Assembly (NCBI RefSeq): GCF_010211755.1
Contig: NZ_PDWR01000006.1
Span: 62,001-126,000 of the forward strand
DNA: 64,000 bases
Direction: 5' to 3'
Origin: Pseudoxanthomonas sangjuensis
GTDB taxonomy: Bacteria > Pseudomonadota > Gammaproteobacteria > Xanthomonadales > Xanthomonadaceae
Numbering within the stretch: position 1 is the stretch's first letter; the number at the start of each line of letters is the position of its first letter. Made by a program: the position numbers and the translations under genes. Positions 18,103 to 27,929 of the stretch are shown in pieces. Under the pieces are notes generated by a model, which searched no databases, had not been told where the DNA came from, and saw only the letters and a program-made list of their open reading frames with translations.

Positions 18103-20313
18103 ATGTTAGCGATAACGGCAACGGCCGGCGAACGCCTGCGCCGGACCTGCCGCCGTGCCGCCGCCTGCGCCGCGCTGCTGCTGGCCGCGGCAGCGCCTGC
18201 GCTTCCGGCGCAGGCCGAGGACGGCTACGCGCTGTGGCCGCGCTACAAGCCGCTGCCGGCGCAGCAGGCCGAAGCCTGGCGCGCCGCGGCGGCGCAACTG
18301 GTGGTTGCCGACGCCACGCCGACGCAGCGGGCGACGCGCGAAGAGCTGCAGCGCGGCCTCGCCGGGCTGCTCGGAGCGGCGCCGGAACCGTCGCCGGCGG
18401 CGACCCGCGACGGCGCCATCGTCGTCGGCACGCCCGTCTCGCAGCCGGCGATCGCACGGCTCGGGCTCGACACCGCCGCGCTCGGCGACGAGGGCTACCT
18501 GATCCGCAGCGTGGAGATCGACGGCCATGCGGCGACGGTCGTGGCCGGCCACAGCGACCTCGGCGCGCTGTACGGCGCGTTCCGTTTCCTGCGCCTGCTG
18601 CAGACCGGCCAGGCGCCGGCCGGGCTCGACCTGCGCGACGCGCCGAGGGTGAAGCTGCGCCTGCTCAACCACTGGGACAACCTGAACCGCCACGTCGAAC
18701 GCGGCTACGCCGGCGAATCGATCTGGGACTGGCACAAGCTGCCGGACTACCTGGATCCGCGCTACACCGACTACGCGCGCGCCAACGCTTCGATCGGCAT
18801 CAACGGCACCGTGCTCAACAACGTCAGCAGCGACACCGCCGACGTGCTGACCGCGCCGTACCTGGAGAAGGTGGCGGCGCTCGCCGGCGTGTTCCGCGCC
18901 TGGGGCATCCGCGTCTACCTGGTGCCGCGGTTTTCCGCGCCGATCGAGATCGGCGGGCTGAAGACCGCCGACCCGCTCGATCCGCAGGTGCGGCGATGGT
19001 GGCGCGACAAGGTCGACGAGATCTACCGCTACGTCCCCGATTTCGGCGGCTTCCTGGTCAAGGCCAATTCCGAAGGCCAGCCCGGCGCGCAGGACTACGG
19101 CCGCAGCCACGCCGACGGCGCCAACGTGCTGGCCGACGCGCTGGCCCCGCACGGCGGCGTGGTGTTCTGGCGCGCCTTCGTCTACAAGAGCGAGAACCGC
19201 GACGACCGCGCCAGGCAGGGCTACGACGAGTTCGTGCCGCTCGACGGCGAATTCCATCGCAACGCGATGGTGCAGGTGAAGAACGGCCCGATCGACTTCC
19301 AGCCGCGCGAGCCGTTCCACCCGCTGTTCGGGGCGATGCCGAAGACGCCGCTGGCGATGGAATTCCAGATCACCAAGGAATACCTCGGCTTCGCCACCCA
19401 CCTGGCCTACCTCGGGCCGATGTACGAGGAAACGCTGCGCGCCGACACGTACGCCAGGGGCAAGGGCTCGACCGTGGCGAAGGTGGTCGACGGCTCGCTG
19501 TTCGGGCACGAACTGACCGCGATGGCCGGCGTCGCCAACATCGGCACCGACCGCAACTGGAGCGGCTCGATCTTCGACCAGGCCAACTGGTACGCGTTCG
19601 GCCGGCTGGCGTGGGATCCGCAGGCGTCGTCGCGCGACATCGCCGAAGACTGGGTGCGGATGACGTTCTCGAACGACCCGGCGCTGGTCGAACCCGTCGT
19701 CGGGATGATGATGCGTTCGCACCAGGCGGTGGTCGACTACATGACCCCGCTCGGCCTCGCCCACCTGATGGGCACCGGACACCACTACGGTCCCGCGCCG
19801 TGGGTCGCCGACCTCGATCGTCCCGAATGGAATCCGGTCTACTACCACCGCGCCGACGCGGGCGGCATCGGCTTCGAGCGCGGGCCCGGGGGCAGCAATG
19901 CGGTGGCCCAGTACGCCGCGCCGCTCGCGCGCGAATTCGCCGATGTCGCCAGCACGCCGGAGCCGTTCCTGCTCTGGTTCCACCACGTGCCGTGGGATCA
20001 CCGGATGAAGTCGGGCCGGCCGCTGTGGGACGAACTGGTCGCGCATTACGACCGCGGCGTCGACGAGGTGAAGGCGATGCGCGCCACGTGGCGCGGCCTC
20101 GGCGGCCATGTCGATGCCGAGCGCCACGCGCAGGTCGCCGCCTTCCTCGCGATCCAGCAGAAGGAGGCGCAGTGGTGGCGCGACGCCAGCATCGCCTACT
20201 GGCAGAGCCTCAACGGCCTGCCGTTGCCGGCCGGGCACGCGCCGCCGGCGCACAAGCTCGACTACTACGAGTCGCTGTCGTTCCCGTTCGCTCCAGGAAA
20301 CCATTCACGATGA
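18103..20313 (+). CDS. agu67A: GH67 alpha-glucuronidase
   Basis: About 736 residues. It removes (4-O-methyl)glucuronic acid from the non-reducing end of xylo-oligosaccharides. The N-terminus contains a signal peptide (RR-rich start, hydrophobic AAACAALLLAAAAPALPAQA), so it is exported. GH67-type blocks include WDNLNRHVERGYAGESIWDW, INGTVLNNVSSD, VKANSEGQPG with a catalytic acidic residue, RAFVYK and the C-terminal WFHHVPWDHRMKSGR. The start is uncertain: ATG 18103 or 18088, neither with a strong ribosome site, and the operator begins at 18104, one base into the 18103 start codon. It heads a tightly packed operon running to uxuB. Confidence 0.92.
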   Translation: MLAITATAGERLRRTCRRAAACAALLLAAAAPALPAQAEDGYALWPRYKPLPAQQAEAWRAAAAQLVVADATPTQRATREELQRGLAGLLGAAPEPSPAATRDGAIVVGTPVSQPAIARLGLDTAALGDEGYLIRSVEIDGHAATVVAGHSDLGALYGAFRFLRLLQTGQAPAGLDLRDAPRVKLRLLNHWDNLNRHVERGYAGESIWDWHKLPDYLDPRYTDYARANASIGINGTVLNNVSSDTADVLTAPYLEKVAALAGVFRAWGIRVYLVPRFSAPIEIGGLKTADPLDPQVRRWWRDKVDEIYRYVPDFGGFLVKANSEGQPGAQDYGRSHADGANVLADALAPHGGVVFWRAFVYKSENRDDRARQGYDEFVPLDGEFHRNAMVQVKNGPIDFQPREPFHPLFGAMPKTPLAMEFQITKEYLGFATHLAYLGPMYEETLRADTYARGKGSTVAKVVDGSLFGHELTAMAGVANIGTDRNWSGSIFDQANWYAFGRLAWDPQASSRDIAEDWVRMTFSNDPALVEPVVGMMMRSHQAVVDYMTPLGLAHLMGTGHHYGPAPWVADLDRPEWNPVYYHRADAGGIGFERGPGGSNAVAQYAAPLAREFADVASTPEPFLLWFHHVPWDHRMKSGRPLWDELVAHYDRGVDEVKAMRATWRGLGGHVDAERHAQVAAFLAIQQKEAQWWRDASIAYWQSLNGLPLPAGHAPPAHKLDYYESLSFPFAPGNHSR
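18104..18117. promoter_or_regulatory. xyl-box operator at the agu67A start (TGTTAGCGATAACG)
   Basis: Near-palindromic LacI-type site differing from the xylB operator at two positions (A for C, G for A). It overlaps the start codon of agu67A and lies 88 bp upstream of the divergent repressor gene, so it may control both. Confidence 0.7.
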
Positions 20314-22271
20314 ACAAGACGTTGGCACTGCTGCTGGCAGCAATGGCCCCGTTCGCCGCGCGCGCGGCCGATGCGCCGCTGCTGCACGAGATGTTCCAGG
20401 ACCACGCGGTATTGCAGCGCGACCGGCCGATCCCGGTCTGGGGCCGGGCGCAGCCCGATGCGGACGTGACGGTCTCGCTCGCCGGCAAGCGCGTGCAGGC
20501 CCGCGCCGATGCGCAGGGCCGCTGGCGGGCGGAACTGCCGGCGTTGCGGGCGGGCGGCCCGTACACGCTGACCGCGCATTCCGGCGGCGCCACGCAGACG
20601 GCGAGCGACGTGCTGGTCGGCGACGTATGGCTGTGCTCCGGGCAGTCGAACATGGAACTGCAGGTCAAGCGCACGCTGAATTCCCGCGCCGAGATCCAGG
20701 ACGCGGACAACGACCGCATCCGCCTGCTCAAGGTCGGGCTGAAGGAAAGCGTGGCCCCGCGCGAGCACTTCGAGTTGCCGGTGCGGTGGCAGAAGACCAC
20801 GCCGGCGGACGTGCCGGAATTCTCCGCGGCCTGCTACTACTTCGCCCGCGAGCTGCAGAAGTCCGTCGACGTGCCGATGGGCCTGGTCAATTCGTCGTGG
20901 GGCGGTTCGCGGATCGAGGCATGGATCGGCGCGGAGTCGCTGCGCAGGCTCGGCGGCTACGACGATGCGCTGGATGTGCTCGCGCAGTACGCGGACGATC
21001 CGCTCGCGGCGGCCGCGAACTGGGGCGAAGTCTGGGCGAGGTGGTGGCGCGGGCGGCCCGGCGTGGCGCCGGGCGACGAGCCGTGGCGCGCGGATTACGC
21101 GCCCGGCAAGTCCGCGCCGGATGAAGCGTGGCGCGCCGCGCCGCGCGAACTCGGCGCATGGGAAGGCTGGGGCGTGCCGGAGCTGGCCGAATTCAACGGC
21201 ATGCTCTGGTACCGCACCACGCTGGAGCTGAGCGCGGCGCAGGCCGCGCAGGACGCGGTGCTGGAACTGGGCACGGTCGACGAGGTCGACATGACCTGGG
21301 TCAACGGCCGCGGCGTCGGCAGCGCCTACATCGGCGAACCGCGCAAGTATCCGCTGCCGCGCGGGCTGCTGCACGAAGGCGACAACACGCTGGTGGTCAA
21401 CGTGCTGGACACCTACGTGTTCGGCGGCATCACCGGGCCGTCGTCTTCGCGCGTGCTGCGCTTCGCCGATGGCACGTCGATCCCGCTCGATGGCCATTGG
21501 CAATACCGCATCGTGCCGGACACGGTCGGCACGCCGCCCCTGGCGCCGTGGATGTCGGCGTCGGGCAAGACCACGCTGTTCAACGGCATGGTCGCGCCGC
21601 TGGTCGGCTACGGCCTGCGCGGCGCGCTGTGGTACCAGGGCGAATCCAACACCGGCCAGCCCGCGGCCTACCGCGACCTGCTGCGCGCCTACCGCGACGA
21701 CCTGCGCGCGCACTTCGGCAAGGACCTGCCCCTGTTCGTCGTGCAACTGGCGAACTTCGGCCCTGCGCCGACCCGGCCGACCGAAAGCGGCTGGGCCGAA
21801 CTGCGCGAGGTGCAGCGCGAAGTCGCCGCCGAGGACCCGCGCACCGGGCTCGCGGTCGCGATCGACATCGGCGACCGCTACGACATCCATCCGGCGAACA
21901 AGCAGGAACTCGGCCGCCGCCTGGCCCGCGCCGCGCGCCGCGTGGTCTACGGCGAGAAGATCGCCGAGACCGGCCCGGTGCCGTTGTCGGCGAAGCGGGA
22001 AGGCGACGCGGTCGTGGTGGCGTTCGGCGACGTCGCCGGCAGGCTCGTTGCCTATGGTTACGACAAGCCGATCGGCTTCGAACTGTGCGGCAGCGGGCCG
22101 GGCTCGTGCCGCTACGCCGATGCCGAAATCCGCGGCGCCGGCGAAGTCGTGCTGCGCGCGCCGGTCGCGAACCCGACGCGCGTCCGCCATGCCTGGGCCG
22201 ACAGCCCCATCGTCACCCTGTTCGACGGCGACGGCCTGCCGGCCGGGCCGTTCGAACTCGAGGTTCCCTGA
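20310..22271 (+). CDS. Sialate O-acetylesterase-like esterase (xylan/oligosaccharide acetylesterase)
   Basis: 653 residues with signal peptide [19 protein letters not shown]. An N-terminal beta domain is followed by an SGNH-type catalytic domain (SGQSNMEL with nucleophile S113; YDIHPANK carrying the Asp/His pair) interrupted by a jelly-roll insert (about 280-410), the layout of SIAE/CE20-like esterases. In xylan loci such enzymes remove acetyl groups so that glycosidases can act. It overlaps agu67A by four bases (ATGA), implying translational coupling. The exact acetylated substrate is inferred from context only. Confidence 0.85.
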   Translation: MNKTLALLLAAMAPFAARAADAPLLHEMFQDHAVLQRDRPIPVWGRAQPDADVTVSLAGKRVQARADAQGRWRAELPALRAGGPYTLTAHSGGATQTASDVLVGDVWLCSGQSNMELQVKRTLNSRAEIQDADNDRIRLLKVGLKESVAPREHFELPVRWQKTTPADVPEFSAACYYFARELQKSVDVPMGLVNSSWGGSRIEAWIGAESLRRLGGYDDALDVLAQYADDPLAAAANWGEVWARWWRGRPGVAPGDEPWRADYAPGKSAPDEAWRAAPRELGAWEGWGVPELAEFNGMLWYRTTLELSAAQAAQDAVLELGTVDEVDMTWVNGRGVGSAYIGEPRKYPLPRGLLHEGDNTLVVNVLDTYVFGGITGPSSSRVLRFADGTSIPLDGHWQYRIVPDTVGTPPLAPWMSASGKTTLFNGMVAPLVGYGLRGALWYQGESNTGQPAAYRDLLRAYRDDLRAHFGKDLPLFVVQLANFGPAPTRPTESGWAELREVQREVAAEDPRTGLAVAIDIGDRYDIHPANKQELGRRLARAARRVVYGEKIAETGPVPLSAKREGDAVVVAFGDVAGRLVAYGYDKPIGFELCGSGPGSCRYADAEIRGAGEVVLRAPVANPTRVRHAWADSPIVTLFDGDGLPAGPFELEVP

Positions 22272-22294
22272 CCGCATTCCCCGCGAGCGCATCC

Positions 22295-23563
22295 ATGAGC
22301 AAGCAAACCGGCAAGAACGCCGCCAGCGAAACCGCCACCCACGGCTCCGTGCGCGACCGCGAGATCGTCGACGCGAAGGTCATCGTCACCTGCCCGGGGC
22401 GCAACTTCGTCACCCTGAAGATCACCACGCGCTCGGGCGTCACCGGCCTCGGCGACGCCACCCTCAACGGCCGCGAGCTCGCGGTCGCTTCGTACCTGCA
22501 GGACCACCTGGTCCCGAACCTGATCGGCCGCGACGCCGGCCGCATCGAGGACATCTTCCAGTTCTTCTATCGCGGCGCGTACTGGCGGCGCGGCCCGGTG
22601 ACGATGAGCGCGATCGCCGCGGTCGACGTCGCGCTGTGGGACATCCTCGGCAAGATGGCCGGGCTGCCGATCTACCGGCTGCTCGGCGGCCGCTCGCGCG
22701 AGGGCGCGCTGGTCTACGGCCACGCCAACGGCCGCGACATCGCCGAGGCCAGCGACGCGGTCGGCCGTTTCATCGAGCAGGGCTTCCTCGCGGTGCGCGC
22801 GCAGTGCGGCGTGCCGGGGGTGAAGAAGGCCTACGGCGTTTCCAGCGCCAGGGGCTACGAGCCGGCCGAGAGCGAGCTGCCGGCGGAGACCGTGTGGAAC
22901 ACGCCACGCTACCTCGAAGTGGCGCCGAAGCTGTTCGAACGGCTGCGCAAGGACCACGGCAACCACGTCGAGCTGCTGCACGACGTGCACCACCGGCTCA
23001 GCCCGATCGAGGCGGCGCGGCTGGCGAAGAGCCTGGAGCCGTACCGCCTGTTCTGGCTGGAGGACGCCACGCCCGCCGAGAACCAGCACTCGTTCGAGCT
23101 GATCCGCCAGCACTCGGTCACGCCGCTCGCGGTCGGCGAGGTGTTCAACTCGATCTGGGACTGCAAGCACCTGATCGAGAACCAGCTGATCGACTACATC
23201 CGCACGACGATCGTGCACGGCGGCGGCATCAGCCACATCCGCCGCCTCGCCGACTTCGCCGCGCTGCACCAGGTGCGCACCGGCTTCCACGGCGCCACCG
23301 ACCTGTCGCCGGTGACGATGGGCGCGGCGCTGCACTTCGACACCTGGGCGCCGAACTTCGGCATCCAGGAATACATGTTCCATACCGGGGAAACCGACGC
23401 GGTGTTCCCGCACGACTACGAATTCCGCGACGGCCGCCTGCACGTCGGCGACACGCCGGGCCACGGCGTTGCCCTCGACGAGAAGCTGGCGAAGAAGTAC
23501 CCGTATTCGCCGAAGCAGCTGCCGATCGCGCGGCTGCAGGACGGCTCGATGTGGGATTGGTGA
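22295..23563 (+). CDS. manD: D-mannonate dehydratase, enolase superfamily (ManD type)
   Basis: 422 residues. It dehydrates D-mannonate to 2-keto-3-deoxy-D-gluconate, the last shared step of glucuronate breakdown here. Family blocks: [45 protein letters not shown] (metal-binding region), [12 protein letters not shown] and the C-terminal [18 protein letters not shown]. This is the enolase-superfamily form, not the unrelated UxuA, although it takes the UxuA role. Cytoplasmic. It follows the esterase by 23 bp and precedes the GH43 gene by five. Confidence 0.92.
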   Translation: MSKQTGKNAASETATHGSVRDREIVDAKVIVTCPGRNFVTLKITTRSGVTGLGDATLNGRELAVASYLQDHLVPNLIGRDAGRIEDIFQFFYRGAYWRRGPVTMSAIAAVDVALWDILGKMAGLPIYRLLGGRSREGALVYGHANGRDIAEASDAVGRFIEQGFLAVRAQCGVPGVKKAYGVSSARGYEPAESELPAETVWNTPRYLEVAPKLFERLRKDHGNHVELLHDVHHRLSPIEAARLAKSLEPYRLFWLEDATPAENQHSFELIRQHSVTPLAVGEVFNSIWDCKHLIENQLIDYIRTTIVHGGGISHIRRLADFAALHQVRTGFHGATDLSPVTMGAALHFDTWAPNFGIQEYMFHTGETDAVFPHDYEFRDGRLHVGDTPGHGVALDEKLAKKYPYSPKQLPIARLQDGSMWDW

Positions 23564-23568
23564 GACCG

Positions 23569-25236
23569 ATGCGAACCGCAGGATTCGCATTGCTGTCGCT
23601 ATTGCTTGCCGCGCCCGCCGCATGGGCGCAACAGGCGGTCGCATTCGACTGGTTCGAATATGTCGGCAAGGATGCGGCCTTCGAACAGCCGCTGCCGCCG
23701 GGCCACTACCGCAACCCGATCCTCGCCGGCTTCCATCCGGACCCGGGCATCGCCCGCGCCGGCGACAAGTACTACCTGGTCAACTCGACGTTCGGGTACT
23801 TCCCCGGCATCCCGGTGTTCGAAAGCGACGACCTGGTGCACTGGCGGCAGATCGGAAGTGTCATCGACCGGCCTTCGCAACTGGACTTCGACGGCCTGCA
23901 ACTGTCGCGTGGCGTGTTCGCGCCGACCATCTCGTTCCACGGCGGCACGTTCTACGTGCTCAACACCGCGGTCGACAGCGGCGGCAACTACATCGTCACC
24001 GCGAAGGATCCGGCGGGGCCGTGGTCCGAGCCGGTATGGCTGCCGACGGTCGGCGGCATCGACACCTCGCTGTTCTTCGACGACGACGGCAAGGCCTACC
24101 TGCTCAACAACGACGCGCCGGAAGGCGAGCCGCTGTACGACGGGCATCGTGCGATCTGGCTGCGCGAATTCGACCTGGAGAAACTGCAGCCGGCCGGCGA
24201 AGCGAAGGTCGTCGTCAATGGCGGCATGGACATCGCGCAGAAGCCGATCTGGATCGAAGGCCCGCACCTCTACAAGCGCGACGGCTGGTACTACCTGTCC
24301 TGCGCCGAGGGCGGCACCGGCCCGCAGCATTCGCAGGTGGTCGCGCGCAGCCGCAACGTGTGGGGGCCGTATGTTCCCTACGAGCACAACCCGATCCTGA
24401 CCCAGCGCGACCTGCCCGACGATCGCGCCGAACCGGTGACCAACGCCGGCCATGCCGACCTGGTCGAAGGCAGGGACGGCCGGTGGTGGGCGGTGTTCCT
24501 GGCCAGCCGCAACTACGGCGGCACGCACTACAACACCGGGCGCGAAACGTATTTGCTCCCGGTCGAATGGAAGGACGGCTGGCCCACCATCCTCGAGCAC
24601 GGCCGCGCGATCCCGCGCGTGGCGCCGGCGCCGTCATGGGTGCAGGGCGCGGCGCGGCAGGCGCCGCTGAGCGGCAACTTCGCCTGGCGCGACGAATTCG
24701 ACCAGCCACGACTCGACCGCGCCTGGCTGCGGGTGCGCGTGCCGAAGACCGCGTGGGCCGATCTCGCCGCAAGGCCCGGTGCGTTGACCATCCATCCGCT
24801 GGCCGAGAACCTCGACACGCTGCGCAACCCTTCGTTCCTCGCCCGTCGCCAGCAGCACCTGGTCTTCGAGGCCAGCACCGCGCTCGACGTGCCGGCGCGG
24901 CCCGGCGTCGCCGCCGGCATCGCCGCGTTCCAGAACGAGGCGCACTGGTACTTCCTCGGCGTGCGCCGCACCGCAGGCGGCAAGGCGCAGCTGTTCCTGG
25001 AAAAGAGCGCCGGCAAGCCGGCCGAGACCATCGCGACGGCCACGCTCGCGGCGGGCAAGACGCTGAAACTGAAGATCGCCGGCAACGAAGGCGCGTATTC
25101 GTTCGGCTACGACGACGGCGACGGCTGGCGATGGCTGCGGCAGGGCGAAGACGGAACCATCCTCAGCACCGACGTCGCCGGCGGCTTCGTCGGCGCGACG
25201 CTGGGGCCGTACGCGCGCAGCGAGGAATCCGAGTAA
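23569..25236 (+). CDS. gly43E: GH43 xylosidase/arabinofuranosidase, secreted
   Basis: 555 residues with signal peptide (cut after AAWA, residue 20). A five-bladed GH43 propeller carries the three expected acids: base D58 (GFHPDPGI), pKa modulator D165 (GGIDTSLF) and acid E230 (WIEGPHLYK). A C-terminal beta-sandwich (about 345-555), as in GH43 xylosidases of the XynB3 type, closes the active site. It should release xylose or arabinose from xylo-oligosaccharides in the periplasm. It sits between manD (5 bp) and the GH3 gene (14 bp). Confidence 0.9.
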   Translation: MRTAGFALLSLLLAAPAAWAQQAVAFDWFEYVGKDAAFEQPLPPGHYRNPILAGFHPDPGIARAGDKYYLVNSTFGYFPGIPVFESDDLVHWRQIGSVIDRPSQLDFDGLQLSRGVFAPTISFHGGTFYVLNTAVDSGGNYIVTAKDPAGPWSEPVWLPTVGGIDTSLFFDDDGKAYLLNNDAPEGEPLYDGHRAIWLREFDLEKLQPAGEAKVVVNGGMDIAQKPIWIEGPHLYKRDGWYYLSCAEGGTGPQHSQVVARSRNVWGPYVPYEHNPILTQRDLPDDRAEPVTNAGHADLVEGRDGRWWAVFLASRNYGGTHYNTGRETYLLPVEWKDGWPTILEHGRAIPRVAPAPSWVQGAARQAPLSGNFAWRDEFDQPRLDRAWLRVRVPKTAWADLAARPGALTIHPLAENLDTLRNPSFLARRQQHLVFEASTALDVPARPGVAAGIAAFQNEAHWYFLGVRRTAGGKAQLFLEKSAGKPAETIATATLAAGKTLKLKIAGNEGAYSFGYDDGDGWRWLRQGEDGTILSTDVAGGFVGATLGPYARSEESE

Positions 25237-25250
25237 CCACGGGAGCGGAG

Positions 25251-27926
25251 ATGGGCATCGTGATCAAATCCATGGCGGCCGGCATCCTCGTCGCATTGTC
25301 GTGCGCCGCATCGGCGCCGGCCATCGCGCAAGCGGCGGATCCGAAGCCGGCCTACCTCGACACCGCGCGCGGCTTCGAGGAACGCGCCGCCGACCTGGTC
25401 GCGCGACTGACGCTGGAGGAAAAGGCCGCGCTGATGCAGCACGACAACCCGGCGATCCCGCGGCTCGGCATCCCCGCCTACGACTGGTGGAACGAGGCCC
25501 TGCACGGCGTGGCCCGCGCCGGCGCGGCGACTTCGTTCCCGCAGGCGATCGGGCTGGCGGCGACCTTCGACGTGCCGCTGATGGACGAGGTCTCGGAAAC
25601 CATCAGCGACGAGGCGCGCGCCAAGCACCACGAAGCCCTGCGCCGCGGCGAGCACGGCCGCTACCAGGGCCTGACCTTCTGGTCGCCGAACATCAACATC
25701 TTCCGCGACCCGCGCTGGGGCCGCGGCCAGGAGACCTACGGCGAGGACCCGTATCTCACGTCGCGCATGGGCGTCAGCTTCGTCCGCGGCCTGCAGGGCG
25801 ACGATCCCAAGTACCGCAAGCTCGACGCCACCGCGAAGCACTTCGCCGTGCACAGCGGCCCCGAGGCCGACCGCCACCACTTCGACGTGCATCCGTCGAA
25901 GCGCGACCTGTACGAAACCTACCTGCCGGCGTTCGAGGCGCTGGTCAAGGAAGGGCAGGTCGCCGCGGTGATGGGCGCGTACAACCGCGTCTACGGCGAA
26001 TCGGCCAGCGCCAGCAAGTTCCTGTTGCAGGACGTGCTGCGCCGCGACTGGGGTTACAAGGGCTACGTGCTGTCCGACTGCTGGGCGATCGAGGACATCT
26101 GGAAGCGCCACAGGATCGTCGCCACCGTCGAGGAAGCCGTCGCGCTCGCGGTGAAGAACGGCGACGACCTCAACTGCGGCAACAGCTACGCGAAGGCGCT
26201 GCCGGCGGCGGTGAAGCAGGGCCTGATCACCGAGGCCGAGCTCGACGCGTCGCTGCAGCGGCTGGTCGCCGCGCGCATGCGGCTGGGCATGTTCGACCCG
26301 CCGGAGGACGTGCGCTGGGCGCAGATCCCGTACTCGGTCAACCAGGCACCGGAACACGACGCGCTGGCGCGCCGCGCCGCGCAGGAATCGATCGTGCTGC
26401 TGAAGAACGACGGCATCCTGCCGCTGTCCAAGCGGCTCAGGCGCGTCGCGGTGATCGGCCCGACCGCCGACGACGTGATGGCGCTGCTGGGCAACTACTA
26501 CGGCACGCCGGCCGACCCGGTGACCATCCTGCGCGGCATCCGCGAAGCGCTGCCGGATGCCGAGGTGGTCTACGCGCGCGGCGTCGACCTGGTCGAGGGG
26601 CGCGACGACCCGGCGGCCACGCCGCTCATCGAAGCGCAGTACCTGCGACCGGAGCCCGGTTCCAGCGAGCGCGGCCTGCGCGGCGAGTACTTCCGCAACA
26701 AGGACCTGTCGGGCAAGCCGGTGCTCGTGCGCGTGGACCCGCAGATCGCGTTCCGCTGGGACCGCGGTTCGCCCACCGACAACCTGATGGCACGCGGCGA
26801 GGCCGGTCCGGACAACGCCGTGCCCAACGACGGTTTCGGCATCCGCTGGAGCGGCCAGCTGCTGCCACCGGTGAGCGGCCAGTACCGGCTGGAGGCCGCG
26901 GCCAACGACGGCATGCGCCTGTACCTGGACGGCAAGCGGCTCATCGACCACTGGGAGGATGCCGAGCGCCTGCGTGCGGACAGCGTCACCGTCGCGCTGG
27001 AGGCCGGCCGCGCCTACGACATCCGCCTGGAGTACTACGAGAACGAGCGCGATTCGGCGGTGCGCCTGGCCTGGGCGCGGCCCGGCGCGCAGCCGCCGTT
27101 CGAGCAGGCGCTGGAAGCGGCGCGCAGCGCCGACGCGGTGGTGTTCGTCGGCGGCCTGACCGGCGACGTCGAGGGCGAGGAGATGCGCGTCGACTATCCG
27201 GGCTTCGCCGGCGGCGACCGCACCGACCTGCGCCTGCCGGCCACGCAGCGCAAGCTGCTCGAGGCGCTGCACGCGACCGGCAAGCCGGTGGTGGCGGTGC
27301 TGACCACCGGTTCGGCGCTGGCGATCGACTGGGCGAAGCAGAACCTGCCGGCGATCCTCGTCGCGTGGTATCCCGGCCAGCGCGGCGGCAGTGCGGTCGC
27401 CGACGTGCTGTTCGGCGATGCCAACCCGGCCGGGCGCCTGCCGGTGACCTTCTACAAGGCCGACGAACGGCTGCCGGCGTTCGACGATTATTCGATGCGC
27501 GGCCGCACCTACCGCTATTTCGCCGGCGAACCGCTGTATCCGTTCGGCCACGGCCTGTCGTACACGCGCTTCGAGTACGCGAAGCTGCGCCTCGACGGCC
27601 GCCGCATCGACGCCGACCGGCAGGCGACCGTCTCGGTCCGCGTGCGCAACGCGGGCGACCGCGCCGGCGACGAAGTGGTGCAGTTGTACCTGCGCCCGAT
27701 CGAGCCGCGGCGCGAGCGGGCGGCGAAGGAACTGCGCGGCTTCCAGCGCGTGCACCTGCAGCCGGGCGAGGAGCGCGAACTGTCGTTTCCGCTCGTGCCG
27801 CGAACCGACCTGCGCGTCTACGACGACGCGGCCGGCCGCTACGTGGTCGACCCGGGCGAGTACGAGGTGCAGGTCGGCGCGTCGAGCGCGGACATCCGCG
27901 CGACGCAACGGTTCACGGTGAAGTAG
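25251..27926 (+). CDS. xyl3A: GH3 beta-xylosidase with PA14 insert
   Basis: 891 residues with an N-terminal signal peptide. The TIM-barrel domain holds nucleophile D276 in GYVLSDCWAIEDI, and AKHFAVHSGPE and the DPRWGRGQETYGEDP block identify a xylosidase-type GH3. The alpha/beta sandwich is interrupted by a PA14 domain (about 476-611), usually a substrate-shaping or carbohydrate-binding insert. A fibronectin-III-like domain ends the protein. It is likely periplasmic and releases xylose from xylo-oligosaccharides. ATG 25251 follows GGGAGCGGAG; an in-frame ATG at 25272 gives a shorter signal peptide. uxuB starts four bases after the stop. Confidence 0.92.
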   Translation: MGIVIKSMAAGILVALSCAASAPAIAQAADPKPAYLDTARGFEERAADLVARLTLEEKAALMQHDNPAIPRLGIPAYDWWNEALHGVARAGAATSFPQAIGLAATFDVPLMDEVSETISDEARAKHHEALRRGEHGRYQGLTFWSPNINIFRDPRWGRGQETYGEDPYLTSRMGVSFVRGLQGDDPKYRKLDATAKHFAVHSGPEADRHHFDVHPSKRDLYETYLPAFEALVKEGQVAAVMGAYNRVYGESASASKFLLQDVLRRDWGYKGYVLSDCWAIEDIWKRHRIVATVEEAVALAVKNGDDLNCGNSYAKALPAAVKQGLITEAELDASLQRLVAARMRLGMFDPPEDVRWAQIPYSVNQAPEHDALARRAAQESIVLLKNDGILPLSKRLRRVAVIGPTADDVMALLGNYYGTPADPVTILRGIREALPDAEVVYARGVDLVEGRDDPAATPLIEAQYLRPEPGSSERGLRGEYFRNKDLSGKPVLVRVDPQIAFRWDRGSPTDNLMARGEAGPDNAVPNDGFGIRWSGQLLPPVSGQYRLEAAANDGMRLYLDGKRLIDHWEDAERLRADSVTVALEAGRAYDIRLEYYENERDSAVRLAWARPGAQPPFEQALEAARSADAVVFVGGLTGDVEGEEMRVDYPGFAGGDRTDLRLPATQRKLLEALHATGKPVVAVLTTGSALAIDWAKQNLPAILVAWYPGQRGGSAVADVLFGDANPAGRLPVTFYKADERLPAFDDYSMRGRTYRYFAGEPLYPFGHGLSYTRFEYAKLRLDGRRIDADRQATVSVRVRNAGDRAGDEVVQLYLRPIEPRRERAAKELRGFQRVHLQPGEERELSFPLVPRTDLRVYDDAAGRYVVDPGEYEVQVGASSADIRATQRFTVK

Positions 27927-27929
27927 CGC

